64,000 nucleotides of DNA from Sellimonas caecigallum (GCF_045038405.1 NZ_CP173660.1:1674001-1738000); one strand, 5' to 3'. Counted from the stretch's first letter, positions 15,519 to 24,717 are shown. Notes: generated by a model not told the origin, from the letters alone. Made by a program: numbers and translations.

Positions 15519-16193
15519 ATGCCTGAAAAAAGGCTGACCAAACTAACACATAAACTGACAGATGGATTATCTTTAAAGAGAGTCGTTTTTATCTTGATAG
15601 GAGCCATGATCTGTACTTTTGGAATCCACAATATTCATCAGCAAAGTGGCATTACAGAAGGTGGAGTAATCGGAATGATGCTTCTGACAGAGAACTGGCT
15701 TGGTCTTTCGCCGGCTCTGATCACACCGATATTGGATATTTCCTGCTACCTTCTTGCTTTTAAGTATCTGGGCGGAAGATTTATCAAAATATCAGTTGTG
15801 TCGACGTTGAGCGTTTCTTTGTTTTACAAAATATGGGAGCTTTTCCCTCCGATGCTTCCGGATCTCTCAGATTTTCCTTTAGCTGCAGCGGTAGGAGGCG
15901 GAATTTTTGTGGGAATTGGCGTCGGAATCATCGTCCGTCAGGGAGGATCAAGCGGCGGCGACGATGCGCTGGCCCTTACAATTTCACATGTGACGCACTG
16001 GCGTCTATCCCGAGCATATCTCTTTACGGATCTCACGGTATTGGGGCTTTCACTGACGTATATTCCATTGAAAAAAATCATTTTTTCAGTTATTACGGTT
16101 ACGATCTCGTCTTATCTGATTGATCATGTACAAAATTTTGTGTTTGACAAAAAAAGAAGCTCTACCTGCAAGAAGGAAAATATGGTGTCATAA
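15519..16193 (+). CDS. YitT/YczE-type integral membrane protein
   Basis: A 224-residue protein with about five hydrophobic segments. The segment GITEGGVIGMMLLTENWLGL and the later RQGGSSGGDDALAL match the pattern of the YitT/DUF161 family, whose function is not established. An AAGGAGG site precedes the ATG. Because a MerR-type promoter drives it, it may export or sense the ligand of that regulator; this is inference. Confidence 0.8.
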   Translation: MPEKRLTKLTHKLTDGLSLKRVVFILIGAMICTFGIHNIHQQSGITEGGVIGMMLLTENWLGLSPALITPILDISCYLLAFKYLGGRFIKISVVSTLSVSLFYKIWELFPPMLPDLSDFPLAAAVGGGIFVGIGVGIIVRQGGSSGGDDALALTISHVTHWRLSRAYLFTDLTVLGLSLTYIPLKKIIFSVITVTISSYLIDHVQNFVFDKKRSSTCKKENMVS

Positions 16194-16201
16194 CAGATAG
16201 G

Positions 16202-16213
16202 TATAGTACTATA
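16202..16213. promoter_or_regulatory. Perfect palindrome resembling the MerR operator
   Basis: TATAGTACTATA is a 12-bp perfect palindrome just after the stop of the YitT-type gene. It shares both half-sites (TATAGT and ACTATA) with the operator at 15459-15473 but lacks that site's central base. It could be a second, weaker site or a coincidence. Confidence 0.3.
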
Positions 16214-16317
16214 TGGCGCTGAGCATTTCATAAAATGCAAAAGAAAAGCCAATCTATTTACACAAAAAAAAGTTAGAAAAAACATGTTCTTTGGAGAAAA
16301 TGTGGAAAAAAATTATT

Positions 16318-16360
16318 TTGTTAAAAAATTGACAAAAAGTAATTGACAAATAATTAACGA
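16318..16360 (+). promoter_or_regulatory. Two Rex-like operator boxes upstream of adhE
   Basis: TTGTTAAAAAATTGACAA (16318-16335) differs at one position from the clostridial Rex consensus TTGTTAANNNNTTAACAA. TTGACAAATAATTAACGA (16343-16360) is a second, weaker match that overlaps the -35 element and spacer. Rex represses adhE in many Clostridia when the NADH/NAD ratio is low, so control by Rex is likely. Confidence 0.75.
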
Positions 16361-16371
16361 TATTATATACT
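16343..16371 (+). promoter_or_regulatory. adhE promoter
   Basis: TTGACA (16343-16348), a 17-bp spacer and TATACT (16366-16371) form a good housekeeping promoter. About 45 bases of leader separate it from the adhE start. The Rex-like boxes overlap or adjoin it, so binding there would block polymerase. I see nothing else in the preceding A/T-rich stretch from 16214. Confidence 0.75.
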
Positions 16372-16416
16372 TATTCCAGTGAAACAAAACGTCTAACTTT
16401 TAGGAGGAAAATGATC

Positions 16417-19029
16417 ATGGCGACAAAGAAAAAAGAAGCACCGGCAATTATCGACAATGTCGAAGCATTAGTGGCAAAGATGAAAGCGATGAGAGAAGCT
16501 CAGCAGATTTTTGCCACATATACGCAGGAACAGGTTGACAAAATCTTTTTTGAAGCAGCTATGGCAGCAAACAAACAGCGTATTCCACTTGCAAAAATGG
16601 CAGTAGAAGAGACAGGTATGGGCGTTGTTGAAGATAAAATCATTAAGAATCACTATGCAGCAGAATATATCTACAATGCATATAAAAATACAAAGACATG
16701 TGGAGTTATCGAGGAAGACACAGCCTATGGAATCAAGAAGATCGCAGAGCCGATCGGACTGATTGCCGCAGTTATCCCGACGACAAACCCGACATCCACA
16801 GCGATTTTTAAGACGCTGATTGCTCTGAAGACAAGAAATGCGATCATCATCAGTCCGCATCCGCGTGCAAAAGCATCCACAATTGCAGCAGCGAAAGTTG
16901 TTCTCGATGCAGCAGTGAAGGCAGGAGCTCCGGAAGGAATCATCGGATGGATCGATGTACCGTCTCTTGAACTTACAAACGAAGTCATGAGAGATTCAGA
17001 TATTATCCTTGCAACAGGCGGACCGGGAATGGTAAAAGCAGCTTATTCTTCAGGAAAGCCGGCCCTTGGCGTTGGAGCAGGTAATACACCGGTCATCATC
17101 GACGATACAGCAGATATCAAAATGGCGGTAAACTCCATCATCCATTCCAAAACATTTGACAATGGTATGATCTGTGCTTCCGAACAGTCCGTAACTGTTC
17201 TGGAAGGTGTGTATGAAGAAGTAAAGAAAGAATTCGCATACCGCGGATGCTATTTCTTAAAGAAAGACGAAATCGATAAAGTAAGAAAGACAATCATCAT
17301 CAATGGAGCGCTGAACGCGAAGATCGTCGGACAGACAGCCTACACAATCGCAAAACTGGCTGGCGTGACAGTTCCGGAAAATACAAAGATCCTTATCGGG
17401 GAAGTAGAATCCGTAGATATTTCTGAAGAATTCGCTCACGAAAAACTTTCTCCGGTACTTGCAATGTACAAGGCAAAAACATTTGACGAAGCACTCCAGA
17501 AGGCAGAACGTCTCGTGGCAGACGGCGGATATGGACATACATCTTCTCTCTATATCCACACAGCGGAAAAAGAAAAGATGGCAAAACACGCAGAAGCGAT
17601 GAAGACATGCCGTATTCTCGTAAATACTCCTTCCTCACAGGGCGGTATCGGTGACTTATACAACTTTAAGCTTGCTCCGTCACTGACACTTGGCTGTGGT
17701 TCCTGGGGCGGCAACTCTGTTTCTGAAAACGTAGGAGTGAAACACCTGATCAACATCAAGACAGTTGCCGAGAGGAGAGAAAATATGCTTTGGTTCAGAA
17801 CACCTGAAAAGGTTTACTTTAAAAAAGGATGTATGCCGGTAGCACTTGACGAACTCGGCACAGAAATGCATAAGAAAAAAGCATTCATTGTTACAGACAG
17901 TTTCTTATACAAAAACGGTTATGTAAAACCAATCGAAGAAAAACTGGATGAAATGGGAATCCAGCATACATGCTTCTACGAAGTTGCTCCGGATCCGACT
18001 TTACAGTGTGCGCTGAAAGGTACAGATCAGATGAAAGCTTTCGAACCGGATACGATCATCGCTCTCGGTGGTGGTTCTGCGATGGACGCTGCAAAGATTA
18101 TGTGGGTAATGTATGAACATCCGGAAGCAAACTTCGAAGATATGGCTATGGATTTCATGGATATCCGTAAGAGGGTATATAAATTCCCTAAGATGGGCGA
18201 GAAAGCTTACTTTGTAGCAATCCCGACATCTTCCGGTACAGGTTCTGAAGTGACACCGTTTGCGATCATTACAGACGCAGATACAGGTGTAAAATGGCCG
18301 CTGGCAGATTACGAATTACTTCCGAATATGGCAATCGTGGATGTGGACAACATGATGACTCAGCCAAAGGGTCTGACAAGTGCATCCGGTATCGATGTTA
18401 TGACACATGCCATCGAAGCATATGTATCTATTATGGCTACAGAATATACAGACGGTCTGGCATTAAAAGCGATCAAGACAGTATTTGACTACTTGCCGGC
18501 TGCATATGACAAGGGAGCAGCAGATCCGATTGCCAGAGAAAAGATGGCAAATGCTTCCTGTATGGCAGGTATGGCTTTCGCCAATGCATTCCTGGGACTG
18601 AATCACTCCATGGCTCACAAACTGGGTGCATTCCACCATATCCCGCACGGTGTGGCAAACGCTTTGCTTTTAACGAACGTGATCCGTTACAATGCAGCAG
18701 AAGTGCCGGTTAAGATGGGAACATTCTCCCAGTATCAGTATCCGCATGCGCAGGCTAGATATGCTGAAGCAGCAAGATTTGCAGGAATCTGCGGAAAAGA
18801 CGACGCTGAGACAGTAGAATTGTTCTGCGAAAAACTGGAAGAATTAAAGAAAGCAATCGGAATTCCGAAGACGATCAAAGAATGGGGAATCAAGGAAGAA
18901 GACTTCCTTGCCACTCTGGATGAGATGGTGGAACAGGCGTTTAATGACCAGTGTACTGGAGCAAACCCGAGATATCCTCTTATGAGCGAGATTAAAGAAC
19001 TTTACCTGAAATCCTACTATGGAAAATAA
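16417..19029 (+). CDS. adhE: Bifunctional acetaldehyde-CoA/alcohol dehydrogenase
   Basis: An 870-residue fusion that reduces acetyl-CoA to acetaldehyde and then ethanol, using two NADH. The N-terminal half is a CoA-acylating aldehyde dehydrogenase with the catalytic Cys in NGMICASEQS (about residue 250). The C-terminal half is an iron-dependent alcohol dehydrogenase with GGGSAMDAAKIMW and the metal-binding HSMAHKLGAFHHIPHG. I chose the ATG at 16417, nine bases after AGGAGG; the ATG at 16411 is too close. It is a single-gene unit with its own promoter and terminator. Confidence 0.98.
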   Translation: MATKKKEAPAIIDNVEALVAKMKAMREAQQIFATYTQEQVDKIFFEAAMAANKQRIPLAKMAVEETGMGVVEDKIIKNHYAAEYIYNAYKNTKTCGVIEEDTAYGIKKIAEPIGLIAAVIPTTNPTSTAIFKTLIALKTRNAIIISPHPRAKASTIAAAKVVLDAAVKAGAPEGIIGWIDVPSLELTNEVMRDSDIILATGGPGMVKAAYSSGKPALGVGAGNTPVIIDDTADIKMAVNSIIHSKTFDNGMICASEQSVTVLEGVYEEVKKEFAYRGCYFLKKDEIDKVRKTIIINGALNAKIVGQTAYTIAKLAGVTVPENTKILIGEVESVDISEEFAHEKLSPVLAMYKAKTFDEALQKAERLVADGGYGHTSSLYIHTAEKEKMAKHAEAMKTCRILVNTPSSQGGIGDLYNFKLAPSLTLGCGSWGGNSVSENVGVKHLINIKTVAERRENMLWFRTPEKVYFKKGCMPVALDELGTEMHKKKAFIVTDSFLYKNGYVKPIEEKLDEMGIQHTCFYEVAPDPTLQCALKGTDQMKAFEPDTIIALGGGSAMDAAKIMWVMYEHPEANFEDMAMDFMDIRKRVYKFPKMGEKAYFVAIPTSSGTGSEVTPFAIITDADTGVKWPLADYELLPNMAIVDVDNMMTQPKGLTSASGIDVMTHAIEAYVSIMATEYTDGLALKAIKTVFDYLPAAYDKGAADPIAREKMANASCMAGMAFANAFLGLNHSMAHKLGAFHHIPHGVANALLLTNVIRYNAAEVPVKMGTFSQYQYPHAQARYAEAARFAGICGKDDAETVELFCEKLEELKKAIGIPKTIKEWGIKEEDFLATLDEMVEQAFNDQCTGANPRYPLMSEIKELYLKSYYGK

Positions 19030-19043
19030 TATATTCTCAGATT

Positions 19044-19093
19044 AAGTGTTTTAGGGCGTGGCGGACATATGTCATGCCCTGAAACACTTTTTG
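19044..19093 (+). terminator. Terminator of adhE
   Basis: AAGTGTTTTAGGGC and GCCCTGAAACACTT pair over 14 bases with one G-T pair, enclosing a short loop region, and run into TTTTT. It follows the adhE stop by 15 bp. Confidence 0.92.
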
Positions 19094-19144
19094 TTAAATT
19101 GTTTGTTAAATAACTTACTATTGTCTGAGAAATATGGTATAATG

Positions 19145-19153
19145 GGTTCAAAT
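19145..19153 (+). promoter_or_regulatory. Extended -10 promoter of the phosphotransferase gene
   Basis: TGGTATAAT (19145-19153) is an extended -10 element. The -35 region at the right distance (TTACTA, 19125-19130) is poor, which is common for extended -10 promoters. It lies 35 bp upstream of the gene. Confidence 0.55.
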
Positions 19154-19187
19154 TAAAAAACAGTTTAAAATGACAGGAGGTATTCTT

Positions 19188-19940
19188 ATGAAGCTGGAAA
19201 ATGTAATTGTGGAGCGTCCTTATAAAAAAGTATATCGCTGTGAAGAAGGAATCGCGAAAGTATTCGAACCATCTCATCCGAAAGCAGATGTATTTAATGA
19301 AGCGCTGAATCAGGCAAGAGTGGAAGCGACAGGCCTGGATATCCCGAAAGTGATAAGCGTAAGTGAGATCGATGGGAAATGGGCTCTTGTTGTTGAATAT
19401 AAAGAGGGAAAGACGCTGGAAGATCTGATGAATGAACATCCGGAAAATATGGAAACATATATGGATGAGTTTGTAAATCTCCAGATCCAGGTTCAAGAAA
19501 AGACATCTCCGCTTTTGAACCAGCTGAAAGATAAGCTTGCACGTCAGATCAACGGACTGAAAGATGTCATTGATGCGACGACAAGATATGAACTCCTGAC
19601 AAGACTTGACAGTATGCCGACGCATCACAAAGTATGCCACGGCGACTTTAATCCAAGCAATGTCATCGTAAGCGATGATGGAAAATTTTATATTGTTGAC
19701 TGGGCGCATGTGACACAGGGAAATGCAAGTGCTGACGCGGCCATGACGTATTTGATGTTTGCACTGAAAGACAAAGCTCTGGCCGATACATATCTGGATA
19801 TATTCTGTAAAAAGAGTGATACGGCCAAACAGTATGTACAGCAGTGGCTTCCGATCATTGCCGCATCTGCGCTGACAAGAAAAGATGCGATGGGAAAAGA
19901 TTTCCTTATGCAGTGGATCGATATTATCGACTATCAATAA
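19188..19940 (+). CDS. Aminoglycoside phosphotransferase (APH)-fold kinase
   Basis: A 250-residue protein with the APH/choline-kinase catalytic motif HGDFNPSNVIVS (about residues 150) and the metal-binding VDWAH that follows. The substrate cannot be told; such genes in Clostridia are usually small-molecule or sugar kinases, not true resistance genes. I chose the ATG at 19188, seven bases after ACAGGAGG. It has its own promoter and terminator. Confidence 0.82.
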   Translation: MKLENVIVERPYKKVYRCEEGIAKVFEPSHPKADVFNEALNQARVEATGLDIPKVISVSEIDGKWALVVEYKEGKTLEDLMNEHPENMETYMDEFVNLQIQVQEKTSPLLNQLKDKLARQINGLKDVIDATTRYELLTRLDSMPTHHKVCHGDFNPSNVIVSDDGKFYIVDWAHVTQGNASADAAMTYLMFALKDKALADTYLDIFCKKSDTAKQYVQQWLPIIAASALTRKDAMGKDFLMQWIDIIDYQ

Positions 19941-19956
19941 GAAGTCGGAAAGAAAA

Positions 19957-19996
19957 ACTGCCGGGTCCGATAAGCGGATTCCGGCAGTATGTTTTT
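19957..19996 (+). terminator. Terminator after the phosphotransferase gene
   Basis: ACTGCCGG (19957-19964) pairs with CCGGCAGT (19981-19988), with an inner TCCG/CGGA stem, followed by ATGTTTTTCT. It separates this gene from the GNAT gene. Confidence 0.85.
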
Positions 19997-20041
19997 CTGT
20001 CCAGGAAAAGATTATTTCAAGAAAAGACGAGGAAAAAAGCG

Positions 20042-20548
20042 ATGATACGGATGACCGAAGAGAAAGATATCCCTCATGTTATGGAGATTATACATATGGC
20101 GCAGGAGCAGTTTTGCAGGATGGGTATCGATCAATGGCAGGATGGATACCCCAATGAAGAAGTGATCCGGAGAGATATGGACAGGCGGGAGAGCTATGTA
20201 GCTGAGAAAGAGGAAACAGTCATCGGGACGGCCGCGATCTCTATGGAAAAAGAGGAAAATTATGAGATCATCAAAAATGGAGAATGGCTGACAGGCAACA
20301 GGAAAAACTATGCTGTGATCCATCGGATTGCGACACACAACGCATATAAAAGAAACGGGACAGCTGACGCATTTTTGCGATTTGCACAGCAGGCGGCTTT
20401 GAAGAAGGGGAAGGAAAGCATTCGTATCGACACCCACCCGGACAACCGGATTATGCAGAACTGGATACGAAAAAACGGATTTGTGTACTGCGGACATATC
20501 TTTCTGGATGATGGAGCATTGCGCTATGCATATGAAAAATGTCTATAA
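20042..20548 (+). CDS. GNAT-family N-acetyltransferase
   Basis: A 168-residue protein with the GNAT fold: MIRMTEEKDIPHVMEIIHMA at the start, the acetyl-CoA region VIHRIATHNAYKRNGTADAF around residues 95-115, and the C-terminal IRIDTHPDNRIMQNWIRKNG. The acceptor is unknown. I chose the ATG at 20042, preceded by a weak GAGGAAAA site; an ATG at 20051 is possible. The longer upstream reading frame overlaps the phosphotransferase gene and is not real. Confidence 0.8.
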   Translation: MIRMTEEKDIPHVMEIIHMAQEQFCRMGIDQWQDGYPNEEVIRRDMDRRESYVAEKEETVIGTAAISMEKEENYEIIKNGEWLTGNRKNYAVIHRIATHNAYKRNGTADAFLRFAQQAALKKGKESIRIDTHPDNRIMQNWIRKNGFVYCGHIFLDDGALRYAYEKCL

Positions 20549-20650
20549 ACAGAATATATTTATTTTAGAAAAGCTTTAGAATTCCTCCATAGTTTCGACA
20601 AATATCCCGTGTTATACTTAATCAGTAAGAACTAGGAAGGGGGACGAATC

Positions 20651-22498
20651 ATGAAAGAAGTAAAAACGCCCAGGAAACCGTTTATCATATATGTGCTGGT
20701 CGTGGCGTTCATCATTATTGTTTTAAATGGACTGCTGTTTCCGAATATTATGAATAAACATGTTAAAGAAGTAGATTACGGTACTTTCATGACTATGATA
20801 GATGAAAAAGATATCGGTCTTGTGGAAGTAAAAGATACAGAGATCGTATTTACGGACAAGTCGGAAGAGAATGTGTATAAGACAGGGGTAATGAATGATC
20901 CTCAGCTCGTGGATCGGCTTCATGAGGCAGATGCAAAATTTCAGAGAAACGTGGAGGAGCAGATGCCGATCTGGCTGTCTCTGATTTTATCCTATGTGGT
21001 GCCGATTGCTATCTTTATACTGCTCGGAAGCTGGCTTTCTAAGAAGATGATGTCCAAGATGGGAGGCGGCGCCAACTCCATGGCATTTGGAATGGGGAAA
21101 AGCAACGCCAAAATCTATGTGCAGTCGGATTCCGGAATTCATTTTTCCGATGTGGCGGGGGAAGATGAGGCAAAAGAACTGCTGACTGAAATCGTAGACT
21201 TTCTCCACAATCCGCAGAGATACCGCGAGATCGGCGCATCCATGCCGAAAGGTGCTCTTCTTGTGGGGCCTCCGGGGACAGGAAAAACATTGCTCGCAAA
21301 GGCGGTAGCCGGCGAGGCAAACGTTCCGTTCTTTTCTATCTCCGGATCAGAGTTCGTGGAGATGTTCGTCGGAATGGGTGCCGCCAAAGTAAGAGATCTT
21401 TTCAAACAGGCAAACGAAAAAGCGCCGTGTATCGTATTTATCGATGAGATCGATACGATTGGGAAGAAGAGAGACGGACAGATTGGCGGAAATGATGAAA
21501 GAGAACAGACCCTGAATCAGCTCCTCACGGAGATGGATGGGTTCGACGGATCCAGGGGAGTCGTGATTCTGGCTGCTACCAACAGGCCTGATTCTCTTGA
21601 CCCTGCACTTTTGAGACCAGGCCGGTTTGACAGGAGAATACCGGTAGAACTCCCGGATATGGCTGGTCGTGCAGCGATCCTGAGAGTGCATGCAAAGAAG
21701 ATCAAGATTGCGGACAATGTGGATTTTGATGAGATCGCGAAGATGACGGCAGGTGCATCCGGTGCGGAGCTTGCCAATATTGTCAACGAAGCGGCGCTTC
21801 GCGCGGTCAGAGAAAAAAGAAAATTTGCGACGCAGGCTGATATGGAAGCCAGCGTGGAAGTTGTTATCGCCGGATATGAGAAAAAGACAAGAGTTCTGTC
21901 GAATAAAGAAAAACTCCAGGTTTCCTACCATGAAGTAGGCCATGCGCTTGTGGCTGCTATGCAGACGCATTCTGCACCGGTACAGAAGATCACGATCATA
22001 CCGAGGACGAGCGGAGCGCTGGGATATACCCTTCAGGTTGAAGAAAAAGAGCATTTTCTGATGTCCAGGGAAGAGCTGGAAAACAAGATCGCGACCTTTA
22101 CGGGAGGACGGGCAGCGGAAGAACTGATCTTCCATTCCATCTCAACAGGAGCATCCAACGATATTGAGCAGGCGACAAAGATCGCCAGAGCGATGATCAT
22201 GCAGTATGGAATGTCGGATGAATTTGACATGGTAGCCCTCCAGAATGTCTCGAACCAGTATCTTGGGGGAGATGCCACACTTGCATGCTCCAATGAGACG
22301 GCTACACTTATCGACAGAAAGGTTATTGAGCTTGTAAAAGAACAGCACGCCAAGGCAAAGAAAATATTGGAAGACAATATTATGAAGCTTCACGAGATCG
22401 CAAAGTATCTGTATGAGCAGGAGACGATTACGGGAGAAGAGTTCATGGAGATACTGAACCGGAAGCCAGAACAGATCGAAGAAAAACCAGAAGAATAA
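20651..22498 (+). CDS. ftsH: ATP-dependent zinc metalloprotease FtsH
   Basis: A 615-residue membrane-anchored AAA protease that removes damaged and regulatory proteins. Two membrane segments (about residues 10-30 and 107-128) flank an external domain. The Walker A motif GPPGTGKT is near residue 206, Walker B IVFIDEID follows, and the zinc site HEVGH is at about 427-431. An AGGAAGGGGG site precedes the ATG. It is a single-gene unit with a strong terminator. FtsH genes of this size also occur as second copies, so it may not be the only FtsH of the cell. Confidence 0.96.
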   Translation: MKEVKTPRKPFIIYVLVVAFIIIVLNGLLFPNIMNKHVKEVDYGTFMTMIDEKDIGLVEVKDTEIVFTDKSEENVYKTGVMNDPQLVDRLHEADAKFQRNVEEQMPIWLSLILSYVVPIAIFILLGSWLSKKMMSKMGGGANSMAFGMGKSNAKIYVQSDSGIHFSDVAGEDEAKELLTEIVDFLHNPQRYREIGASMPKGALLVGPPGTGKTLLAKAVAGEANVPFFSISGSEFVEMFVGMGAAKVRDLFKQANEKAPCIVFIDEIDTIGKKRDGQIGGNDEREQTLNQLLTEMDGFDGSRGVVILAATNRPDSLDPALLRPGRFDRRIPVELPDMAGRAAILRVHAKKIKIADNVDFDEIAKMTAGASGAELANIVNEAALRAVREKRKFATQADMEASVEVVIAGYEKKTRVLSNKEKLQVSYHEVGHALVAAMQTHSAPVQKITIIPRTSGALGYTLQVEEKEHFLMSREELENKIATFTGGRAAEELIFHSISTGASNDIEQATKIARAMIMQYGMSDEFDMVALQNVSNQYLGGDATLACSNETATLIDRKVIELVKEQHAKAKKILEDNIMKLHEIAKYLYEQETITGEEFMEILNRKPEQIEEKPEE

Positions 22499-22509
22499 AA
22501 GGACAAGAG

Positions 22510-22547
22510 AAAACTCTATGCAGAATGTATATCTGCATAGAGTTTTT
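22510..22547. terminator. Bidirectional terminator between ftsH and the SleB-type gene
   Basis: AAAACTCTATGCAGA (22510-22524) and TCTGCATAGAGTTTT (22532-22546) are perfect complements around a 7-base loop. The arms end in A and T runs, so it can stop transcription from both converging genes. Confidence 0.93.
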
Positions 22548-22579
22548 TGATGAGTTGTTGTGCTGAAAAGAGCTATTTG

Positions 22580-23725
22580 TCAGAAAAATACATTTCCGCC
22601 TACTACGATACCATCGTGCCCTGTGGAAGCAGCCCGAAACTGGTAACAATTGCTCACAGAGGCCAGTCTTTTTCCATTCAAAGCATCTCTGGCAACCTGG
22701 TAGCAGAGAGGCTTTGGTCCACGTTCCAGCACGCGGCTCAAGCTTCCGTTCCAAGTCGGAGAAAACTGTCCGCTTTGATAAATAACACCGCTTAATGTGT
22801 TCGGATAACGAGGGCTTTCCACACGGTTCATGATGACAGTAGCTACAGCAAGCAAAGCATTGTAGTCTGTGGAGCCAGCTTCGCATTCCAGTATTGCGGC
22901 AAAGAGAACAAGATCGCTTGTGTCTGACTGCTGAGGTGGTTTTTGTGTGGTTCCATTATCAGAATTTGGTTTTTGATTGTCTTGATTTGATGTATTGTCT
23001 CCAGGATTTTGTGACTGGTTTTTGTTGGAAGAATCGGATTCCCCCGACTGACTGCCTGCCGCGTTGTAGGAGTCCTGCTTGGCTTGCAATGCCTTTTTTG
23101 CAGCTTCCTGTGCTGCCTTTGCGGCGGCAAGCTCTTTCGACGAAGCATCCAGTTTTATGCTTGTGGAAGAGATTTTTGTATTCAGTTCTTTTTCTTTGGA
23201 CACCATTTCCTTTTTCAGGGCATCCAGTTCTTTTTCCTGCTTTCGCAAGGCTTTTTCTTTTTGGTCGATATCGTTTCGCGTTTCCGTGAGACGGTCGAGC
23301 ATTTTACGGTCATATTCCGTGACTTTTGATACAAAATCCATCCTGTTTAGGAATTCCCCCATGCTGGAAGAAGAAAAAAGGATATCAAAAAAGGAAGTAT
23401 TTCCGTTTTCGTAAATGAACTGGATTCTTTTTTTCATAGCGCGGTACTGTAACTCTTCGTTCAGCTTTGCGGCGGTAAGATCCAGTTCAGCCTGCTCGGC
23501 TGCCTTATTCGTACTTTCAATCTTTTTGGCAAGAGAAGTGATCTCTTTGCTCAGTGAAGATAACTGCTTATTCAGATCCTGCAGTTCGGATTCAAGGCCC
23601 TGGGTCTGCTGTTCCAAGTCAGACACTGTATCCTCAGCGTTTGCAAAAACTGGGGTAAGGGTAAGAACAGTGGTACAGGCAAAAGCAGTAAAAGCACGAA
23701 TCAAGGGTTTGAATGTTGCTTTCAT
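22580..23725 (-). CDS. Secreted coiled-coil protein with SleB-type cell wall hydrolase domain
   Basis: A 381-residue protein with a signal peptide (MKATFKPLIRAFTAFACTTV, cleavage likely after AFANA-type ANA near residue 30). Residues 31-220 are a long coiled coil, as in PcsB/CwlO-type hydrolases. A Gln/Asn/Ser-rich linker (about 220-265) leads to a C-terminal domain (LVLFAAILECEAGSTDYNAL to the end) of the SleB/Hydrolase_2 type, with the usual Glu-Cys-Glu-Ala and the NRVESPRYPNTLSGVIYQ stretch. It probably cleaves peptidoglycan; the coiled coil may link it to an FtsEX-like regulator. The pairing with a SleB domain instead of CHAP or NlpC is noteworthy. Confidence 0.85.
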   Translation of the reverse strand: MKATFKPLIRAFTAFACTTVLTLTPVFANAEDTVSDLEQQTQGLESELQDLNKQLSSLSKEITSLAKKIESTNKAAEQAELDLTAAKLNEELQYRAMKKRIQFIYENGNTSFFDILFSSSSMGEFLNRMDFVSKVTEYDRKMLDRLTETRNDIDQKEKALRKQEKELDALKKEMVSKEKELNTKISSTSIKLDASSKELAAAKAAQEAAKKALQAKQDSYNAAGSQSGESDSSNKNQSQNPGDNTSNQDNQKPNSDNGTTQKPPQQSDTSDLVLFAAILECEAGSTDYNALLAVATVIMNRVESPRYPNTLSGVIYQSGQFSPTWNGSLSRVLERGPKPLCYQVARDALNGKRLASVSNCYQFRAASTGHDGIVVGGNVFF

Positions 23726-23856
23726 TATACCGAATCCTTTCGTAAAAAAATAAGTGCCACTTAAGTATACTATAAATTGCGCAATTAATCAAATTTTGAT
23801 AAAATGTAGAAGATATGAGTATATTGGATATGGGTGGCTATAAGAAAGGAACAGAT

Positions 23857-24717
23857 ATGGCAAAGATAAAAATGATAGGGCTGGATCTGGATGGAACACT
23901 TCTGAATGAAAAGAAATGTCTGTCAGAATACTCCAGAAAAGTACTTGAGAAAGCAATCAGTAAGGGAATCATTGTGCTGGTAGCTACCGGGCGTCCGCTC
24001 TATGGCGTCCCGGAATTTATGAGAGAATTTCCCGGAATGCGCTACATTCTTACTGCAAATGGAGCGAGGATACTGAAGCGGGAAAATGGCTTTCATATGA
24101 TATATGAACATCTGCTTCCCATTGAAGATGCCGAGAAGGTATTGGATGTTCTGGAAGAATATGATACACTAAGAGATGTCTATTATGACGGAATTGGTTA
24201 TGCAGGCCGGGCCGAGATCGAGAGGATAGAGGAATTCTACCCGAATCCGGCGATGCAGGAGTACATACGGAACACCAGAAACAGGGTGGAAAGTGTGAGG
24301 GAGAAGATGAAAGAATTCCCGGGAGGACTGGATAAGATACAGGCAGTTTTTAAACGGATCGATGACAGAGACGAGGCGATGCGAAGACTTAAACGAGAGC
24401 CGTCGTTGGCTGTGACAGGTGCACTTTTCAATAATATTGAAGTAAACGCCAAGGGTGTAGATAAAGGAAACGGACTTTTAAAACTGGGAGAAATGCTGGG
24501 AATCAAAAGAGAAGAAATCATGGCCTGCGGAGATGGACTCAACGACCTTGCAATGATCCAAAAAGTAGGACTTGGGGTTGCGATGGCAAACGCATCGGAA
24601 GAGGTAAAAGAAGCCGCCGATTATGTGACAGCCGGAAACGAAGAAGACGGCGTGGCTAAAGCTATTGAAAAATTTGTTCTGAATGAAAAGGAGGAAAAAG
24701 AGTGGATATTATTATAG
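23857..24717 (+). CDS. Cof-type HAD-superfamily phosphatase
   Basis: A 286-residue protein. HAD motif I is GLDLDGTLL near the start, motif II is VATGRPLYG, and motif IV is ACGDGLNDLAMIQ near residue 225. The C2B cap places it with Cof/YidA phosphatases of sugar phosphates and cofactors; the substrate is not evident. I chose the ATG at 23857, after AAAGGA; an ATG at 23815 lacks a ribosome binding site. It overlaps uppP by 16 bp. Confidence 0.9.
   Translation: MAKIKMIGLDLDGTLLNEKKCLSEYSRKVLEKAISKGIIVLVATGRPLYGVPEFMREFPGMRYILTANGARILKRENGFHMIYEHLLPIEDAEKVLDVLEEYDTLRDVYYDGIGYAGRAEIERIEEFYPNPAMQEYIRNTRNRVESVREKMKEFPGGLDKIQAVFKRIDDRDEAMRRLKREPSLAVTGALFNNIEVNAKGVDKGNGLLKLGEMLGIKREEIMACGDGLNDLAMIQKVGLGVAMANASEEVKEAADYVTAGNEEDGVAKAIEKFVLNEKEEKEWILL

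Noticed and set aside
19090..19130. TTGTTAAATTGTTTGTTAAATAAC, considered as another Rex box before the phosphotransferase gene.
   Set aside because: The half-sites are in direct, not inverted, orientation with the right spacing, so it does not fit the Rex palindrome.
19188..19940. The APH-fold gene as an aminoglycoside resistance gene.
   Set aside because: The fold is shared by many housekeeping kinases, base use matches the neighbours, and no mobile element is near.
19844..20041. An upstream extension of the GNAT gene that would add 66 residues.
   Set aside because: It overlaps the end of the phosphotransferase gene and a terminator. The GNAT fold starts at 20042.
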